From positions 124,001 to 188,000 of the forward strand of contig CAVYYX010000013.1 of assembly GCA_963772825.1 (NCBI GenBank): 64,000 nucleotides of DNA, written 5' to 3'. Position numbers and translations under genes: made by a program. The DNA comes from Desertimonas sp963772825. Its GTDB lineage: Bacteria > Actinomycetota > Acidimicrobiia > Acidimicrobiales > Ilumatobacteraceae. Position 1 is the first letter of the stretch, and the number at the start of each line of letters is the position of its first letter. Shown here piece after piece: positions 25,801 to 35,363 of this stretch. Under the pieces are notes generated by a model. That model did no database searches. It saw only the letters and a list, made by a program, of their open reading frames with translations, and was not told where the DNA came from.

Positions 25801-26546
25801 CCGCCGTCGCGCGACCCCCAGTGACTTCCGCGGTGATCGACGCCACCGACCTCGTCGCCGGCTACGTGCCCGAGGTCAACATCCTCAACGGCTGCAACCT
25901 CACCGTCGCCCCTGGTGAGTTCGTCGGGATCATCGGCCCCAACGGTGCGGGCAAATCGACGTTCCTCAAGGCGGTGCTCGGCCTCGTCGCCGTCCGCTCA
26001 GGTGTCGTGCGCCTGCACGGCGACGACATCACCGGCCAGCCGGCCCACAAGCTCGTGCAGCGCGGCGTCGGGTTCGTGCCCCAGAACAAGAACGTGTTCC
26101 AGACTCTGACGGTTCGGGAAAACCTCGAGATGGGATGCTTCCTCAAGCCGAAGCAGTTCGACGCGCGCTACGAGGTGGTCACCGGGCTGTTCCCACGCCT
26201 GCTCGAACGGGCCGACCAGCGCGCCGGGTCGCTCTCGGGCGGTGAACGCCAGATGGTGGCGATGGGCCGAGCGCTGATGCTCGACCCGTCCTTGCTGCTG
26301 CTCGACGAGCCGTCCGCCGGGCTCTCGCCGATGCTTCAGGACGAGGTGTTCCTGCGCTGCAAGTTGATCAACGACACGGGCGTGGCGATCTTGATGGTCG
26401 AGCAGAACGCCCGCCGGTGCCTGCAGGTGTGCCACCGCGGGTACGTCTTGGACCAGGGCCGCAACGCCTACACCGGTACCGGCCGCGAGCTGCTCGGCGA
26501 CCCCAGGGTCATCGAGCTGTACCTCGGCACGCTCGCCCGCGTCTGA
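25797..26546 (+). CDS. livF: ABC transporter ATP-binding protein LivF
   Basis: Second ATPase, 249 residues: Walker A GPNGAGKST, Q-loop VPQNKNVF, signature LSGGERQMV, Walker B LLLLDEPSAGLSP, H-loop position MVEQNA with Q instead of H, as is usual for LivF. ATG 25797 overlaps the livG stop. Last gene of livHMGF; two hairpins follow, then the convergent binding-protein gene. Confidence 0.94.
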   Translation: MTAVARPPVTSAVIDATDLVAGYVPEVNILNGCNLTVAPGEFVGIIGPNGAGKSTFLKAVLGLVAVRSGVVRLHGDDITGQPAHKLVQRGVGFVPQNKNVFQTLTVRENLEMGCFLKPKQFDARYEVVTGLFPRLLERADQRAGSLSGGERQMVAMGRALMLDPSLLLLDEPSAGLSPMLQDEVFLRCKLINDTGVAILMVEQNARRCLQVCHRGYVLDQGRNAYTGTGRELLGDPRVIELYLGTLARV

Positions 26547-26574
26547 CGCTGACGCAACTCCCCGGCCCGCAGCC

Positions 26575-26623
26575 GTCTGTGTCAGCATGCATGCCCGTAT
26601 CCGGCTTACACGCTGACACAGAC
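26575..26623. repeat. 12-bp-stem inverted repeat downstream of livF
   Basis: GTCTGTGTCAGC (26575-26586) and GCTGACACAGAC (26612-26623) are perfect inverted arms separated by 25 bases. No gene lies inside. It may be part of a bidirectional termination zone between livF and livJ. Confidence 0.6.
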
Positions 26624-26629
26624 GCGAAG

Positions 26630-26654
26630 AAGCCCGGGCCGTCGGCCCGGGCTT
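26630..26654. terminator. Strong GC hairpin between livF and livJ
   Basis: AAGCCCGGGCC and GGCCCGGGCTT form a perfect 11-bp stem with a three-base loop. Runs of A on one side and T on the other suit a bidirectional intrinsic terminator for the convergent livF and livJ. Confidence 0.75.
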
Positions 26655-26673
26655 CCTCGTGGAAGTTGAAGGT

Positions 26674-28036
26674 TCAGTTACCGGCGTCGAAGTCAACGCC
26701 AAGGGCGTTGCCGATGTTGCCGTCGGAGCCGTAGACGGGGACGTCGCGCGGGCCGACGCCCTGCTCGACCATCGACCGCAGGATCCGCGACGACTCGTTG
26801 AAGCCGATGAGGATGATCGCGTCGGCATCGGCGGCGGCAAGCTGTCCGACTTCGCTGTCGAACGATGCCGCTGCCGGGTCGTACACGACCCGCTCGACGA
26901 CCTCACCCCCGGAGGCTTCGATCGTCGCCGTCGCCTGATCACCCAGGCTGTTGCCGTAGCTGTCGTTGAGGTTCATGATCGCCACCGACTGGTTGCCGTC
27001 GTTGATCACGAACTGGCCGAGCACGTCACCCTGGTAGATGTCGGGCGGCGCGGTACGGAAGTACAGACCACCGTCCGGGTAGTCGGACAGCTCGGTCGAC
27101 GTGTTGGCCGGCGAGAACATCGTCACCCCGGCAGCCGTGATCTTGTCGATCACGGTCAGCGTGACGCTCGACGAGGCGGCGCCGACGATCGCGTCGACGT
27201 TCTCTGCCAGCAACCGGTCGGTCGTCTGGTCGGCCTGGTTCGTCGTCGTGTCGCCGGAGTCACCCGGGATGTTGACGACGTCAGCGCCGAGCACACCGCC
27301 GGCCGCGTTGATGTCCTGCACGGCAAGGTCGACACCGGCGAACTCGGGTGGTCCGAGGAACGCCAGCGAACCGGTCTGGGGCAGCAGCGAACCGATCGTC
27401 AGCACGCCATCACCCTCGCGGGTGCCCTCGACCGGGACGTCCTCGGGGAACTGCCCTTCGCCCTCGACCACGATGAACTCGGTGAGCGTCGGGTCGATGC
27501 GGTTGTTGTCAGCCATCTTCAGCAGGCCGTAGCTGGCGATCGTCGGTTCGCCGTTGCCGTCGAACTCGAGCGGACCAGAGACCCCGTCGTAGTCGATGTC
27601 CTCGCCGGCAGCGATGAGATCGCGGCACTCGGCGAACGACGTGCACTTCGTGCCGTCCCGAGTGACGCCGTTGATCTCGCTGGCGTACGCGATGCCGTCC
27701 GTCTGGGCCACCTCGACCGCCAGGGCGATGACCGTCACGGCGTCGTAGGCCTCGGGCGCGTAGTTGAAGTCCGCGAGGTTCGGGTCGACGCCGCACAGGT
27801 TCTCGAAGAACTCCGGTGTCCCCTCGCTGTACGGAGTGGTGCCGCTGAACCCGGCGATGTCGCCGTTCGTCGTGTCGCTGGGCGCAAAGCCACAGCGGAC
27901 GACCTCAGCCGCCGCCGGTGCCAGTTGGTTCGTCGCCAGGGACGGTTGTGGCAGAAGTGGTTCCCTGGGCTACCGCGACGAGCGCCGCCCCCAGGACCAT
28001 CACCGCAACGCCGCGGCGTGATCTTGATCGTTGCAT
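26674..28036 (-). CDS. LivJ-type ABC substrate-binding protein, apparently circularly permuted (frameshifted near 27915)
   Basis: About 453 residues: signal peptide (MQRSRSRRGVAVMVLGAALVAVA) with a GGGGGGAG site upstream, one shift near 27915, then a type-I periplasmic binding protein. The domain order is odd. Canonical C-terminal segments come first (GFSGTTPYSEG, FNYAPEAYDAV, DIDYDGVSGPLEFDGNGEP). After a linker come the canonical N-terminal segments (GVLTIGSLLPQTGSLAFLG, INAAGGVLGADV, ENVDAIVGAASS). The protein stops at GSDGNIGNALGVDFDAGN, exactly where a normal family member would continue into the first block here. One signal peptide only, at the front. Probably delivers amino acids to LivHMGF. 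Confidence 0.8.
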
Positions 28037-28131
28037 CGGTTGTAACTCCCCCCAGTTCATGACGGGCCGGATTACCCGGTCTTCGTGGGTGGCGGTACCT
28101 TAACGCGTGACTTCTGTCTCCGTTCAACGGC

Positions 28132-29064
28132 TCAGGACGTCGCCGCCGCAGTCGCCGAGTGAAGTTGGACGGCGGCGTCGACCGGCGCCGGCCGACGTGC
28201 CGGCAGCGTCCGCAACACCAGCGCCACGGTGGTCGCCCACAGCACGGTGGCCCCGAACACGTGTACGCCGACGAGCAGCGCAGGCACCTCGTTGAAGTAC
28301 TGGACGTAGCCGATCGCCCCCTGGAGCAGGGCGATGACGATCCAGGCCGAGACCCACTCGGCCACCTCCGTCCGCTCGGTCGGCCGCCGCCTCAGCCGCC
28401 AGGCGAGGACCAGCACGGCGAGTACCGTGATCACGACGCTTGTGCCATGCACCCGCGCCGCGTCGGCGATCGCCACGCCGAAGCGCCTCGCTTCCTCGTC
28501 GCCGGCGTGCGGCCCGGCGCCGGTGACGACGGTGCCGGTGACGAGGGCGACGACGGTCAGCGCGGCGATGCCGATCACGTGCCGGCTGATCTCGGGCGAG
28601 ACGGGGCGCACCGCCACGCCGTCGTCGGGCTCGGACGCCCGGCGAACGAGTACGACAGCGTTGGCGACGAGGATCAACGACAACAGCATGTGGCCCTGGA
28701 CCGCCGCCGGATGGAGGTCGACGAGCACCGTGACGCCGCCCAGCCCGATCTGGGCGATGACCCCGGCCACGAGGCCGAGCGACAGCCACGTGAGGTCACG
28801 GCGGCGGGGCACGCGGAGGAATGACCCGAGCACGGCAGCGATCACCGCGAGGCTGACGAGGCCGGTGAACAGGCGGTTGATCTGCTCGATCGCCGCGTGC
28901 CGCGACGAGACGTCGATGAACTTGCTGCTGCTGCACGCCGGCCAGTCGGCGCAGCCGAGACCGGATCCGGTGAGCCGCACGGCGGCGCCGGTGACGATGA
29001 TCGCGCAGATGGCGGCGAGGGCGGCCACCGTGACCGCCCGGTACTGCCTCGGCGAAAGAGTCAA
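28132..29064 (-). CDS. ctaA: Heme A synthase, COX15/CtaA family
   Basis: Protein of 310 residues with about eight membrane segments. It oxidises the heme O C8 methyl group to make heme A for cytochrome oxidase. Visible features are the early VTGAAVRLTGSGLGCADWPAC with paired cysteine, the histidine-bearing EQINRLFTG and LHPAAVQGHMLLS, and ARVHGTSVVI and LLVGVHVFGA in the second half. The start is TTG 29064, seven bases after a TAATCT hexamer (leaderless). Confidence 0.9.
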   Translation of the reverse strand: MTLSPRQYRAVTVAALAAICAIIVTGAAVRLTGSGLGCADWPACSSSKFIDVSSRHAAIEQINRLFTGLVSLAVIAAVLGSFLRVPRRRDLTWLSLGLVAGVIAQIGLGGVTVLVDLHPAAVQGHMLLSLILVANAVVLVRRASEPDDGVAVRPVSPEISRHVIGIAALTVVALVTGTVVTGAGPHAGDEEARRFGVAIADAARVHGTSVVITVLAVLVLAWRLRRRPTERTEVAEWVSAWIVIALLQGAIGYVQYFNEVPALLVGVHVFGATVLWATTVALVLRTLPARRPAPVDAAVQLHSATAAATS

Positions 29065-29071
29065 GAACGTC

Positions 29072-29077
29072 AGATTA
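29072..29077 (-). promoter_or_regulatory. -10 element of ctaA (leaderless, TTG start)
   Basis: TAATCT, seven bases, then TTG 29064. A good match to the -10 consensus. Confidence 0.5.
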
Positions 29078-29144
29078 CGGCGGTGACAAGGGTGGCCCAC
29101 ATGGGGCAGACTGGAGTCGACGGATCCCGCCGTGGAGGCGTGCC

Positions 29145-29829
29145 ATGACCACAGCAACTCCCACACTCGTGCCGATGCTGACCAGGGGCAAGCATCGCTC
29201 GCCACGCAAGGGGGCGTGCTTCATGGAGTTCGCGTCGTATCTCGCCGGCGAGCAGTGGAGCGACCACCCCCGCTGCACCCACCCGCTGCTGTCCGCCGTC
29301 GCCCGGCTGGTCAACGACAACACATCGGACGGCGCACGCCAGCAGCTGGCCGGTCTGATCCCCTCGGTGATCGGGCTGACGAGCGACGATCCGCGGTGGA
29401 ACGCGGTGATCGCCCGGCGGGCCGCTGTGACCGCCCTGCCCGTCGTGAGTTACGAGCACCAGCGCGCCCTGGCCGTCGGCCTGCTGACGAGTGAACGGGT
29501 CCTCGCCGAGCTCGATGGACGCCCGGTCACGTCGCTGTCCGACGTCGGGCGGGAGACGCTGACATCCGTGCCGTCGGCCGAGCGGTGGGCCCGGCAGTAC
29601 TGCGGTGACCGCCCGGTACCGACGGCGCGGTTCCATCGGCGCAGCGCCCCGAGCATCGTCCTGCTCGCCGTGGGGGGGATCGCCGAGAGCTGCGGTCCCG
29701 ACCGCGACGATGTGCTGCGCGAACTGCTTGCGGCAACCATCGGCGACTGCACGGCGCTGGACGCCCGCCCAGCTCGCCGCGCCGGTCGATTTGCGACAGC
29801 TCAACGACCAGATTTCGGTCACGGGCTGA
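29145..29829 (+). CDS. Conserved actinobacterial protein of unknown function (frameshift near 29757)
   Basis: About 227 residues after one extra base near 29757 is removed. The N-terminal block RGKHRSPRKGACFMEFASYLAGEQWSDHP is recognisable from conserved, unnamed actinobacterial proteins. The corrected C-terminus reads WTPAQLAAPVDLRQLNDQISVTG. Soluble, mostly helical, no catalytic motif that I can name. ATG 29145 has a GGAGG site ten bases upstream. It diverges from ctaA. Confidence 0.75.
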
Positions 29830-29873
29830 CGCAAACAGTACGGCGGGCGGATCCCCTCCGCCGAACGCCGCCG

Positions 29874-29879
29874 TAGGCT
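29874..29879 (+). promoter_or_regulatory. -10 element of the gene at 29888 (leaderless)
   Basis: TAGGCT followed by eight bases and GTG. Confidence 0.45.
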
Positions 29880-29887
29880 CGCCGCCC

Positions 29888-30589
29888 GTGGGCCCGCCAA
29901 CGCCGCGTTCGCCGGCCGGTTGGCATCCCGACCCGACGGCGCGCTTCGAGTTCCGCTACTTCAATGGCGAGGCATGGACTGCCGATGTGAGTGCGTCGGG
30001 ACTGCGCTTCGTGGACCCCTCCGGCCCTCCACGGCAGCGGCGGGACGGGCGAGCGACGGCGGCGATGGTGCTCGGGATCGTCAGCGTGACGATCGGGTGG
30101 ATGCCGGTGTTGTTCGCCGTCGGGCTGGTGTGCGCAGTGCTGGCGATCATCTTCGGAACGATCGTCCTGCGCCGCAGGGGCAACCCGCGAGCCTTTGCCA
30201 TCGCCGGCGTGATCACCGGCGTCGCCGGGATCGCCATCGCCGGACTAGGTCTCGTCCTCACCGTCGTGGTCAACGACGCCGTCAACGAGTTCGTCGACCC
30301 GCCGCGGGCGACCGTCTCCGTCGATCGCTGCGCGGCGAGCGATGGCGCGATCCGGATCGAGGGCACGATCGTCAACCACGGGGATCGCTCCAGCGATTAC
30401 CGGATCATCGTCGAGGCCGGCACGTCGTCGAACCGCCAGCGCGTCGTGATCGAGCTCGATGACGTCGGTCCGGGAAGTCCCGTGCCATTCGGGGCCACGG
30501 ACAGCGCCGAGCTCGGCGACTCATCGTCGAGCGTGACCTGCGAGGTCGTCGACATCACCGGTCCCCTCCCGTTCGGCTTCGACCTGTAA
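29888..30589 (+). CDS. DUF2510/DUF4190 membrane protein
   Basis: Protein of 233 residues. The first 30 residues are a DUF2510 motif (PAGWHPDPTARFEFRYFNGEAWT). Two membrane segments of the DUF4190 type follow (MVLGIVSVTIGW through VLAIIFGTIVL, then AIAGVITGVAGIAIAG), then an extracellular beta-rich domain from about residue 140 with two cysteines (DRCAAS, VTCEVV) that may pair. Function unknown; probably a surface-anchored protein. The GTG start lies eight bases after TAGGCT. A solo copy of repeat B directly follows the stop. Confidence 0.8.
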   Translation: MGPPTPRSPAGWHPDPTARFEFRYFNGEAWTADVSASGLRFVDPSGPPRQRRDGRATAAMVLGIVSVTIGWMPVLFAVGLVCAVLAIIFGTIVLRRRGNPRAFAIAGVITGVAGIAIAGLGLVLTVVVNDAVNEFVDPPRATVSVDRCAASDGAIRIEGTIVNHGDRSSDYRIIVEAGTSSNRQRVVIELDDVGPGSPVPFGATDSAELGDSSSSVTCEVVDITGPLPFGFDL

Positions 30590-30591
30590 CC

Positions 30592-30663
30592 GGGCGGCCA
30601 AACGCCAGGAAACCGGACCGCAGGCCTCCCAGATCGACTGGTGGACCGTAGGCCGCCCAGAAC
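30592..30663. repeat. Inverted repeat B, solo copy
   Basis: A 72-bp copy of the repeat that bounds element 2, in the orientation of 13269-13343 and with more mismatches, but with no nuclease gene. It fills the whole gap between two convergent genes (stops at 30589 and 30665), so it may act as a terminator. Confidence 0.7.
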
Positions 30664-30664
30664 G

Positions 30665-32515
30665 TCAATCGGTGGTGGTCAGGACGCCGTCGTGGACGCT
30701 GGTGGCCACCATCCAGGCGTCGTACAACCGGCGGTAGACGCCGCCGGCACCGACCAGCTCGTCGTGCGTGCCGTCCTCGACGAGCACGCCCTCGTCGAGC
30801 ACGAGCACCCGGTCGGCGCGGGCCGCCGTCGACAGGCGGTGGGCGATGGCGATCGTCGTGCGCCCCTCGGCGAGCCGGGTCAACGCCCGCGAGATACGCA
30901 CCTCCGTGAGCGCGTCGACCGACGACGTCGCCTCGTCGAGGACGAGGACGTCCGGATCGGCGATCCCCGCCCGGAGGATGGCCACGAGCTGGCGCTCCCC
31001 CGCCGACAGGTTCTCGCCGCGCTCGCCGACCGTCGTCAACAGCCCGTCGCTGAGCGTGTCGACCCAGTCCTCCAAGCCGAGCCGGCGAACCATCGCCTCG
31101 ATGTCGGGGAACGACGTTCCGGGCTTGGCGAACCCGACGTTGGCGGCGACGCTGTCGTCGAACAGGAACGGCTCCTGGGAAACGACGACGAGGCGCTGGC
31201 GCAGCTCGTCGTTGGCCACGCACTGCAGCGGAACCCCGCCGAGGTACAACTCGCCGACGGTCGGATCGGCGAAGCGGGCGATCAGGCGCCCAAGCGTCGT
31301 CTTGCCGGAACCGGTCGCGCCGACAAGGGCGACCTGCTGACCGGCCGGGATCGTCACGTCGACCTCGCGCAGCACGGCCTCGTCGAGCGACGTCGTGATG
31401 CCACGCGTCGGGTAGGCGAACGTCACGTTCCGCACGGCGATGTCGAGCTCGCCGGGAGGCAGCGCCACCGGTTGGTCGGTGTGCGGCGGACCGGTCTCCA
31501 TATCCAGCACCCCGAGCACCCGACGGAGACCGGCGACCGCCGTCTGGGTCTGGTCGAGCACTTCGGTGAACTCGGCGATCGGCTCGAGAAACCGGTAGGT
31601 GAGGAAGACGAACCCGATCATCGCCCCGGCCGTCAGCCCGCTCGCCGGGCCGCGGGCGACACCGATGACGATCACGCCACACACGGTGAGCACGGAGAAC
31701 AGCTCGCCGGACGGGAACAGCAACGATCCGATCACCCCGGCACGAATCTGCGCCGACTTGCGACGGTCGACCGTCGCCACGGCTTTGGTTCCGAACGCCT
31801 CCCCGGCGTCGTAGGCCCGGATCGTCTCGGCGCCGCCGACCACCTCGCCGATCGCCCCCATCATCTCGCCGTTGCGCTCGCGGGCGGTCTCGTAGGCAGC
31901 GACGAGGTGGCGCTGGACGACGCGCAGGACGATCGCCAGCGGGGCGGCCAGGGCGAAGGCGACGAGCGCCAGCACCCAGTCGTAGGCCAGCATCACGGCG
32001 CCGACCATCAGCATCAGCGGGCCGTTGAGCAGCCAGGTCATCCCGCCCCATTGGAAGAACTGGGCGAGCGTCTCGATGTCGCTGGTCACGCGGGCGACGA
32101 GTGCGCCACGGCGCTCTTCGTTGTGATCGGCGAGGCTCAAGCGGTGGATGTGGCCGATCAACCGGCCGCGCAGGTGAAACAGGGCCTCCTCGCTGCGCAT
32201 GCCGAGACGGACGACCGCGTAGCGCTGGGCGACCCCCGAGATGATCAGCGCGCCGGCCGCGATCAGGCCGAGAACGGCGACGAAGCCGACACGCACGTTC
32301 TCCTCGCCGACGATGCCTTTGTCGATCGCCTGCTGCAGCAGGATCGGGACAACGACCCGGCCGACGGCGCCGACGATCGCCAGCAGCCACGTGATGCCGA
32401 GGCCCTGGCGCAGGATCGGCGCCTCCTCCAAGCCGCGCCCGATCGTGTGCACCGCCGAGAAGCGCGGCGGCGGCGTCGAGAACCGTCCGCTCGGCTCGAC
32501 AACAACGTCAGTCAC
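30665..32515 (-). CDS. ABC exporter half-transporter with consensus Walker B (partner 2)
   Basis: Protein of 616 residues: a six-segment membrane domain and a C-terminal ATPase domain. Walker A GATGSGKTT, Q-loop VVSQEPFLF, Walker B VLVLDEATSSVD with the catalytic glutamate, H-loop IAHRLST. The signature reads LSAGERQL instead of LSGGQ. GTG 32515 overlaps the upstream half-transporter gene by eight bases, so the two are almost certainly a heterodimer. Cargo (lipid, peptide or drug) cannot be told from sequence. Confidence 0.9.
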   Translation of the reverse strand: MTDVVVEPSGRFSTPPPRFSAVHTIGRGLEEAPILRQGLGITWLLAIVGAVGRVVVPILLQQAIDKGIVGEENVRVGFVAVLGLIAAGALIISGVAQRYAVVRLGMRSEEALFHLRGRLIGHIHRLSLADHNEERRGALVARVTSDIETLAQFFQWGGMTWLLNGPLMLMVGAVMLAYDWVLALVAFALAAPLAIVLRVVQRHLVAAYETARERNGEMMGAIGEVVGGAETIRAYDAGEAFGTKAVATVDRRKSAQIRAGVIGSLLFPSGELFSVLTVCGVIVIGVARGPASGLTAGAMIGFVFLTYRFLEPIAEFTEVLDQTQTAVAGLRRVLGVLDMETGPPHTDQPVALPPGELDIAVRNVTFAYPTRGITTSLDEAVLREVDVTIPAGQQVALVGATGSGKTTLGRLIARFADPTVGELYLGGVPLQCVANDELRQRLVVVSQEPFLFDDSVAANVGFAKPGTSFPDIEAMVRRLGLEDWVDTLSDGLLTTVGERGENLSAGERQLVAILRAGIADPDVLVLDEATSSVDALTEVRISRALTRLAEGRTTIAIAHRLSTAARADRVLVLDEGVLVEDGTHDELVGAGGVYRRLYDAWMVATSVHDGVLTTTD

Positions 32516-34290
32516 CGCCGACCCCCACGACGGTGCCCGCGGACACTCCGGCGCGATCGGATTCGAACGCCTCGACCAGCTCGCGATACGAAGCGCTGCG
32601 CGACATCAGGTCGCCATGCGTCCCGTGATCGACGACGGTTCCCCGTTCGACATAGACCACGTCGTCGGCGAGGGCGATCGTCGAGGGCCGGCTCGCCACC
32701 ATCAAGACGGTGGTCCCGGCGAGCGCCCCACGCAGGTTGGCGAGCACGGCCCGCTCGGTCGCCGGGTCGAGCGCCGACGTCGTGTCATCCAGGAGGAGCA
32801 ACGATGGCTCTCTCACGAGCGCCCTCGCCAAGGCGATCCGTTGGCGTTGACCACCGCTCAGGCTGACGCCCCGCTCCCCGACGATCGTGTCGAGCCCGTC
32901 AGGGAGGTCGGCGACGAAGTCGGCAGCGCGCGCCATGCGCAGTGACTGCCACGTCTGCTCGTCGTCGAACGTGCCGTCCATCGCCACGTTGTCGCGGATC
33001 GAGCCGGCGAACAGGAACGCCTCCTGGAAGACCAGCGACCGCCCTCCCGGGCTCGTTTCCACGGTTCCGCTGTCGGGAGCGACGAGCCCGCCGGCGAGTT
33101 CGACGAGCGTGCTCTTGCCGGCGCCCGTGGGCCCGACGACGGCGACGATCCTGCCGGTCGGCACGGTGAGCGAGACGTCCCCGCACGGCAGGGGCAGACT
33201 CGCCGGCGAACGTGAACGAGATGTCGTCGAGCTGCAAGCCGACACCCGACGGGGCGGACAGAATGGCGTCCAAAGGGTCCGCTTCGATCGCCTCGTCGAG
33301 CACCTCTCGCACGCGCGTCCAGCCCGACAAGGAGAACGGCATCGACGACAGGACGTACCCGATCAGTCGTAGGGGGAAGACGAGCAGGGTGAACAGGTAG
33401 ATGAAGCTGGTCAGCTCGCCGACGGTGAGATCGCCACTCCGCACCCGGTAGGCGCCGAGCACGACGATGGCCACGTTGGCGAGCGACGGGAGCACGTCGA
33501 GTGCGGCGTCGAACGTGCCGCGCAGGTACACGGCACGGACCCGCGAGTCACGCACCCGGCCGGCGATCTCCGACAGCCGCTCCGTCTCGCGCTGCTCGGC
33601 GCCGTAGGCCTTGACGAGCTGGACGCCCTCAAAGCTCTCGTGAACGCTCGCCGACAGTCGCCCGAGCTCCGCCTGGGCGGCGTCGAAATGGCGGTCGACG
33701 CGCCGCTGGTAGACGACGTTCGTCGCCAGCAGCAGCGGGAAGACGGCGATCGCCACCGCCCCGAGCACGTGGTCGGTCACCAGCAACCACACCGTGGAGA
33801 GCACGATCATCAGCACCGTCCCCGTCGAGTATGGGATCGGTGCCAGCACGGCGATCGCCGTGTCGGTGTCGACGGCGGCCCGGCCGACGAGGTCGCCGTC
33901 GGGCCGTCGTTGGTGCCACGAGATCGGCTGCCGCACGAGCCGGTCGACGACGCTGCTCGACAACGTCGCGCCGACCCTGAACTGGGTGATCCCGGCGAAC
34001 ACGCGGCGAACGACGACACCTCCGGCGCGCACGACGCCCACCGCGCCGAGGAACGTGACGCCGGCGACGACCGTCGACACCGCCACATCGCCTTCCTCGA
34101 AGCGCGGCATGATGACGTTGTCCGTCACCCACTGCACGGCGATGCTCGACAAGACGGTGCACATGGCGAAGATCGCGGCACCGATGACGGCGACGATGAA
34201 TGGGCGTCGATGGAGCTTGACCATCGCCAGCACCATCCCGGCGCTGCGGGCGAACCGCCCCTCGCGCGGGTGATCGGCAGCCGACTCCAT
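32508..34290 (-). CDS. ABC exporter half-transporter with degenerate Walker B (partner 1, frameshifted near 33202)
   Basis: About 593 residues after removal of one extra base near 33202, between QLDDISFTFAGESA and SLPLPCGDVSLTV. The membrane domain has six segments; the ATPase has Walker A GPTGAGKST, signature LSGGQRQR, and Walker B LLLLDDTTSALD, in which the catalytic glutamate is an aspartate. The H-loop position reads ASRPST rather than AHR. Together with the LSAGE signature of the partner this gives one degenerate and one consensus ATP site, as known for TM287/288-type exporters. ATG 34290 has an AGGAG site. Confidence 0.88.
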
Positions 34291-34311
34291 TTACTCCTGT
34301 CTACCGGGCGA

Positions 34312-34317
34312 TACCGT
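34312..34317 (+). promoter_or_regulatory. -10 element of the DoxX gene (leaderless)
   Basis: TACCGT followed by seven bases and ATG 34325. Confidence 0.45.
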
Positions 34318-34324
34318 CCACGCG

Positions 34325-34834
34325 ATGGAAGATCAGCTCGACACCGCCCTGCTCGTCCTGCGCTTGGCGTTCGGCGTGGGCTTCGCCGTCCACGGCTACA
34401 ACAAGGTGTTCGCCGGCGGGCGGTTGGCCGGTACGGCTGGGTGGTTCCAGTCGATCGGCATGAAGTGGCCGAATCTCCAGGCCCGCTTGGCAGCGGGGAC
34501 GGAGATCGGCGCCGGGTTGCTGTTCGCCGCCGGGCTGCTGACACCGCTGGCGGCGGCAGGGATGATCGGCGTGATGACCGTGGCGTTTTGGGTCGTCCAT
34601 CGCAACAACGGATTCATGATCACTCAAGGCGGATGGGAGTACGTGGCCGCCGTAGCCGTCGTGGCCTGGGCGGTGGCGACGTCCGGGCCAGGGAGGTTCA
34701 GCCTCGACAACGCCTTCGACATCGAGTGGACCGGTTGGAGCGGGGCGATCGTCGCCGCCCTCCTGGGAGTCGGGTCGGGAGCCGCCCAGCTGGCGGTCTG
34801 CTATCGCCCGACCCCTGCCGAGGCCGGTGCGTGA
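34325..34834 (+). CDS. DoxX family membrane protein
   Basis: Protein of 169 residues with four predicted membrane segments. The DoxX pattern is clear: LLVLRLAFGVGFAVHGYNKVF, GWFQSIGMKWP, GTEIGAGLLFAAGLLTPLAA and HRNNGFMITQGGWEY. Family members are linked to quinone-associated redox functions or are unassigned. The start lies seven bases after TACCGT. Its stop overlaps the next gene's GTG. Confidence 0.9.
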   Translation: MEDQLDTALLVLRLAFGVGFAVHGYNKVFAGGRLAGTAGWFQSIGMKWPNLQARLAAGTEIGAGLLFAAGLLTPLAAAGMIGVMTVAFWVVHRNNGFMITQGGWEYVAAVAVVAWAVATSGPGRFSLDNAFDIEWTGWSGAIVAALLGVGSGAAQLAVCYRPTPAEAGA

Positions 34835-35337
34835 AGTTCTGGCGAATCGTCATCGTTGCAGCTGTCGCCGGGCTGGCCGCGTTCTGGGTGTGGGCGCTGT
34901 TCTTCGCGTCGAAGGAGGCGGTCAACAAGATCGACGACCGGCAGTGGGCTCTACGTGCCGAGTCGATCTGTGACGTCGCCACCGCCGAGCGCGAGCTACT
35001 CGTCGACGAGCGAGTCGTCGGGGACGATCCGGCGATGCTCGCCGAACGCGCCGACATCGTCGACGAAGCGACCGACATCGTCGAGTCGATGCTCGACGAC
35101 GTGACGGCGGTCCGCCCGGCTGACGCCAAGGGGATGGAGATCGTGCCGCTGTGGGAGGCGGACTATCGCATCTACCTGGAGAACCGGCGGGCGTTCAGCG
35201 AACGGTTGCGGCTGGGCGCCAACGAGCCGTTCACGGAGGCGGCGGTGGATGGCATCCCGATCAGCGAGAAGCTCGAGCAGTTCGCCGGCGACAACGAGAT
35301 GCCCAGCTGCGCCCCGCCACACGACCTCGCCAACTGA
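34831..35337 (+). CDS. Membrane-anchored protein of unknown function
   Basis: Protein of 168 residues with one N-terminal membrane segment (FWRIVIVAAVAGLAAFWVWAL) and an outside helical domain rich in acidic residues. Two cysteines (SICDVA near 48 and PSCAPP near the end) might pair. No family recognised. GTG 34831 overlaps the DoxX stop (GTGA), indicating a two-gene operon. Followed by a copy of repeat C. Confidence 0.7.
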   Translation: MKFWRIVIVAAVAGLAAFWVWALFFASKEAVNKIDDRQWALRAESICDVATAERELLVDERVVGDDPAMLAERADIVDEATDIVESMLDDVTAVRPADAKGMEIVPLWEADYRIYLENRRAFSERLRLGANEPFTEAAVDGIPISEKLEQFAGDNEMPSCAPPHDLAN

Positions 35338-35363
35338 CGACAACAGTTGCTCACACGTCCGCC

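Noticed and set aside
26674..28036. LivJ permutation as a simple collapsed tandem duplication
   Set aside because: No internal signal peptide or partial second copy is visible, and the seam coincides with one family position. The possibility cannot be excluded without reads.
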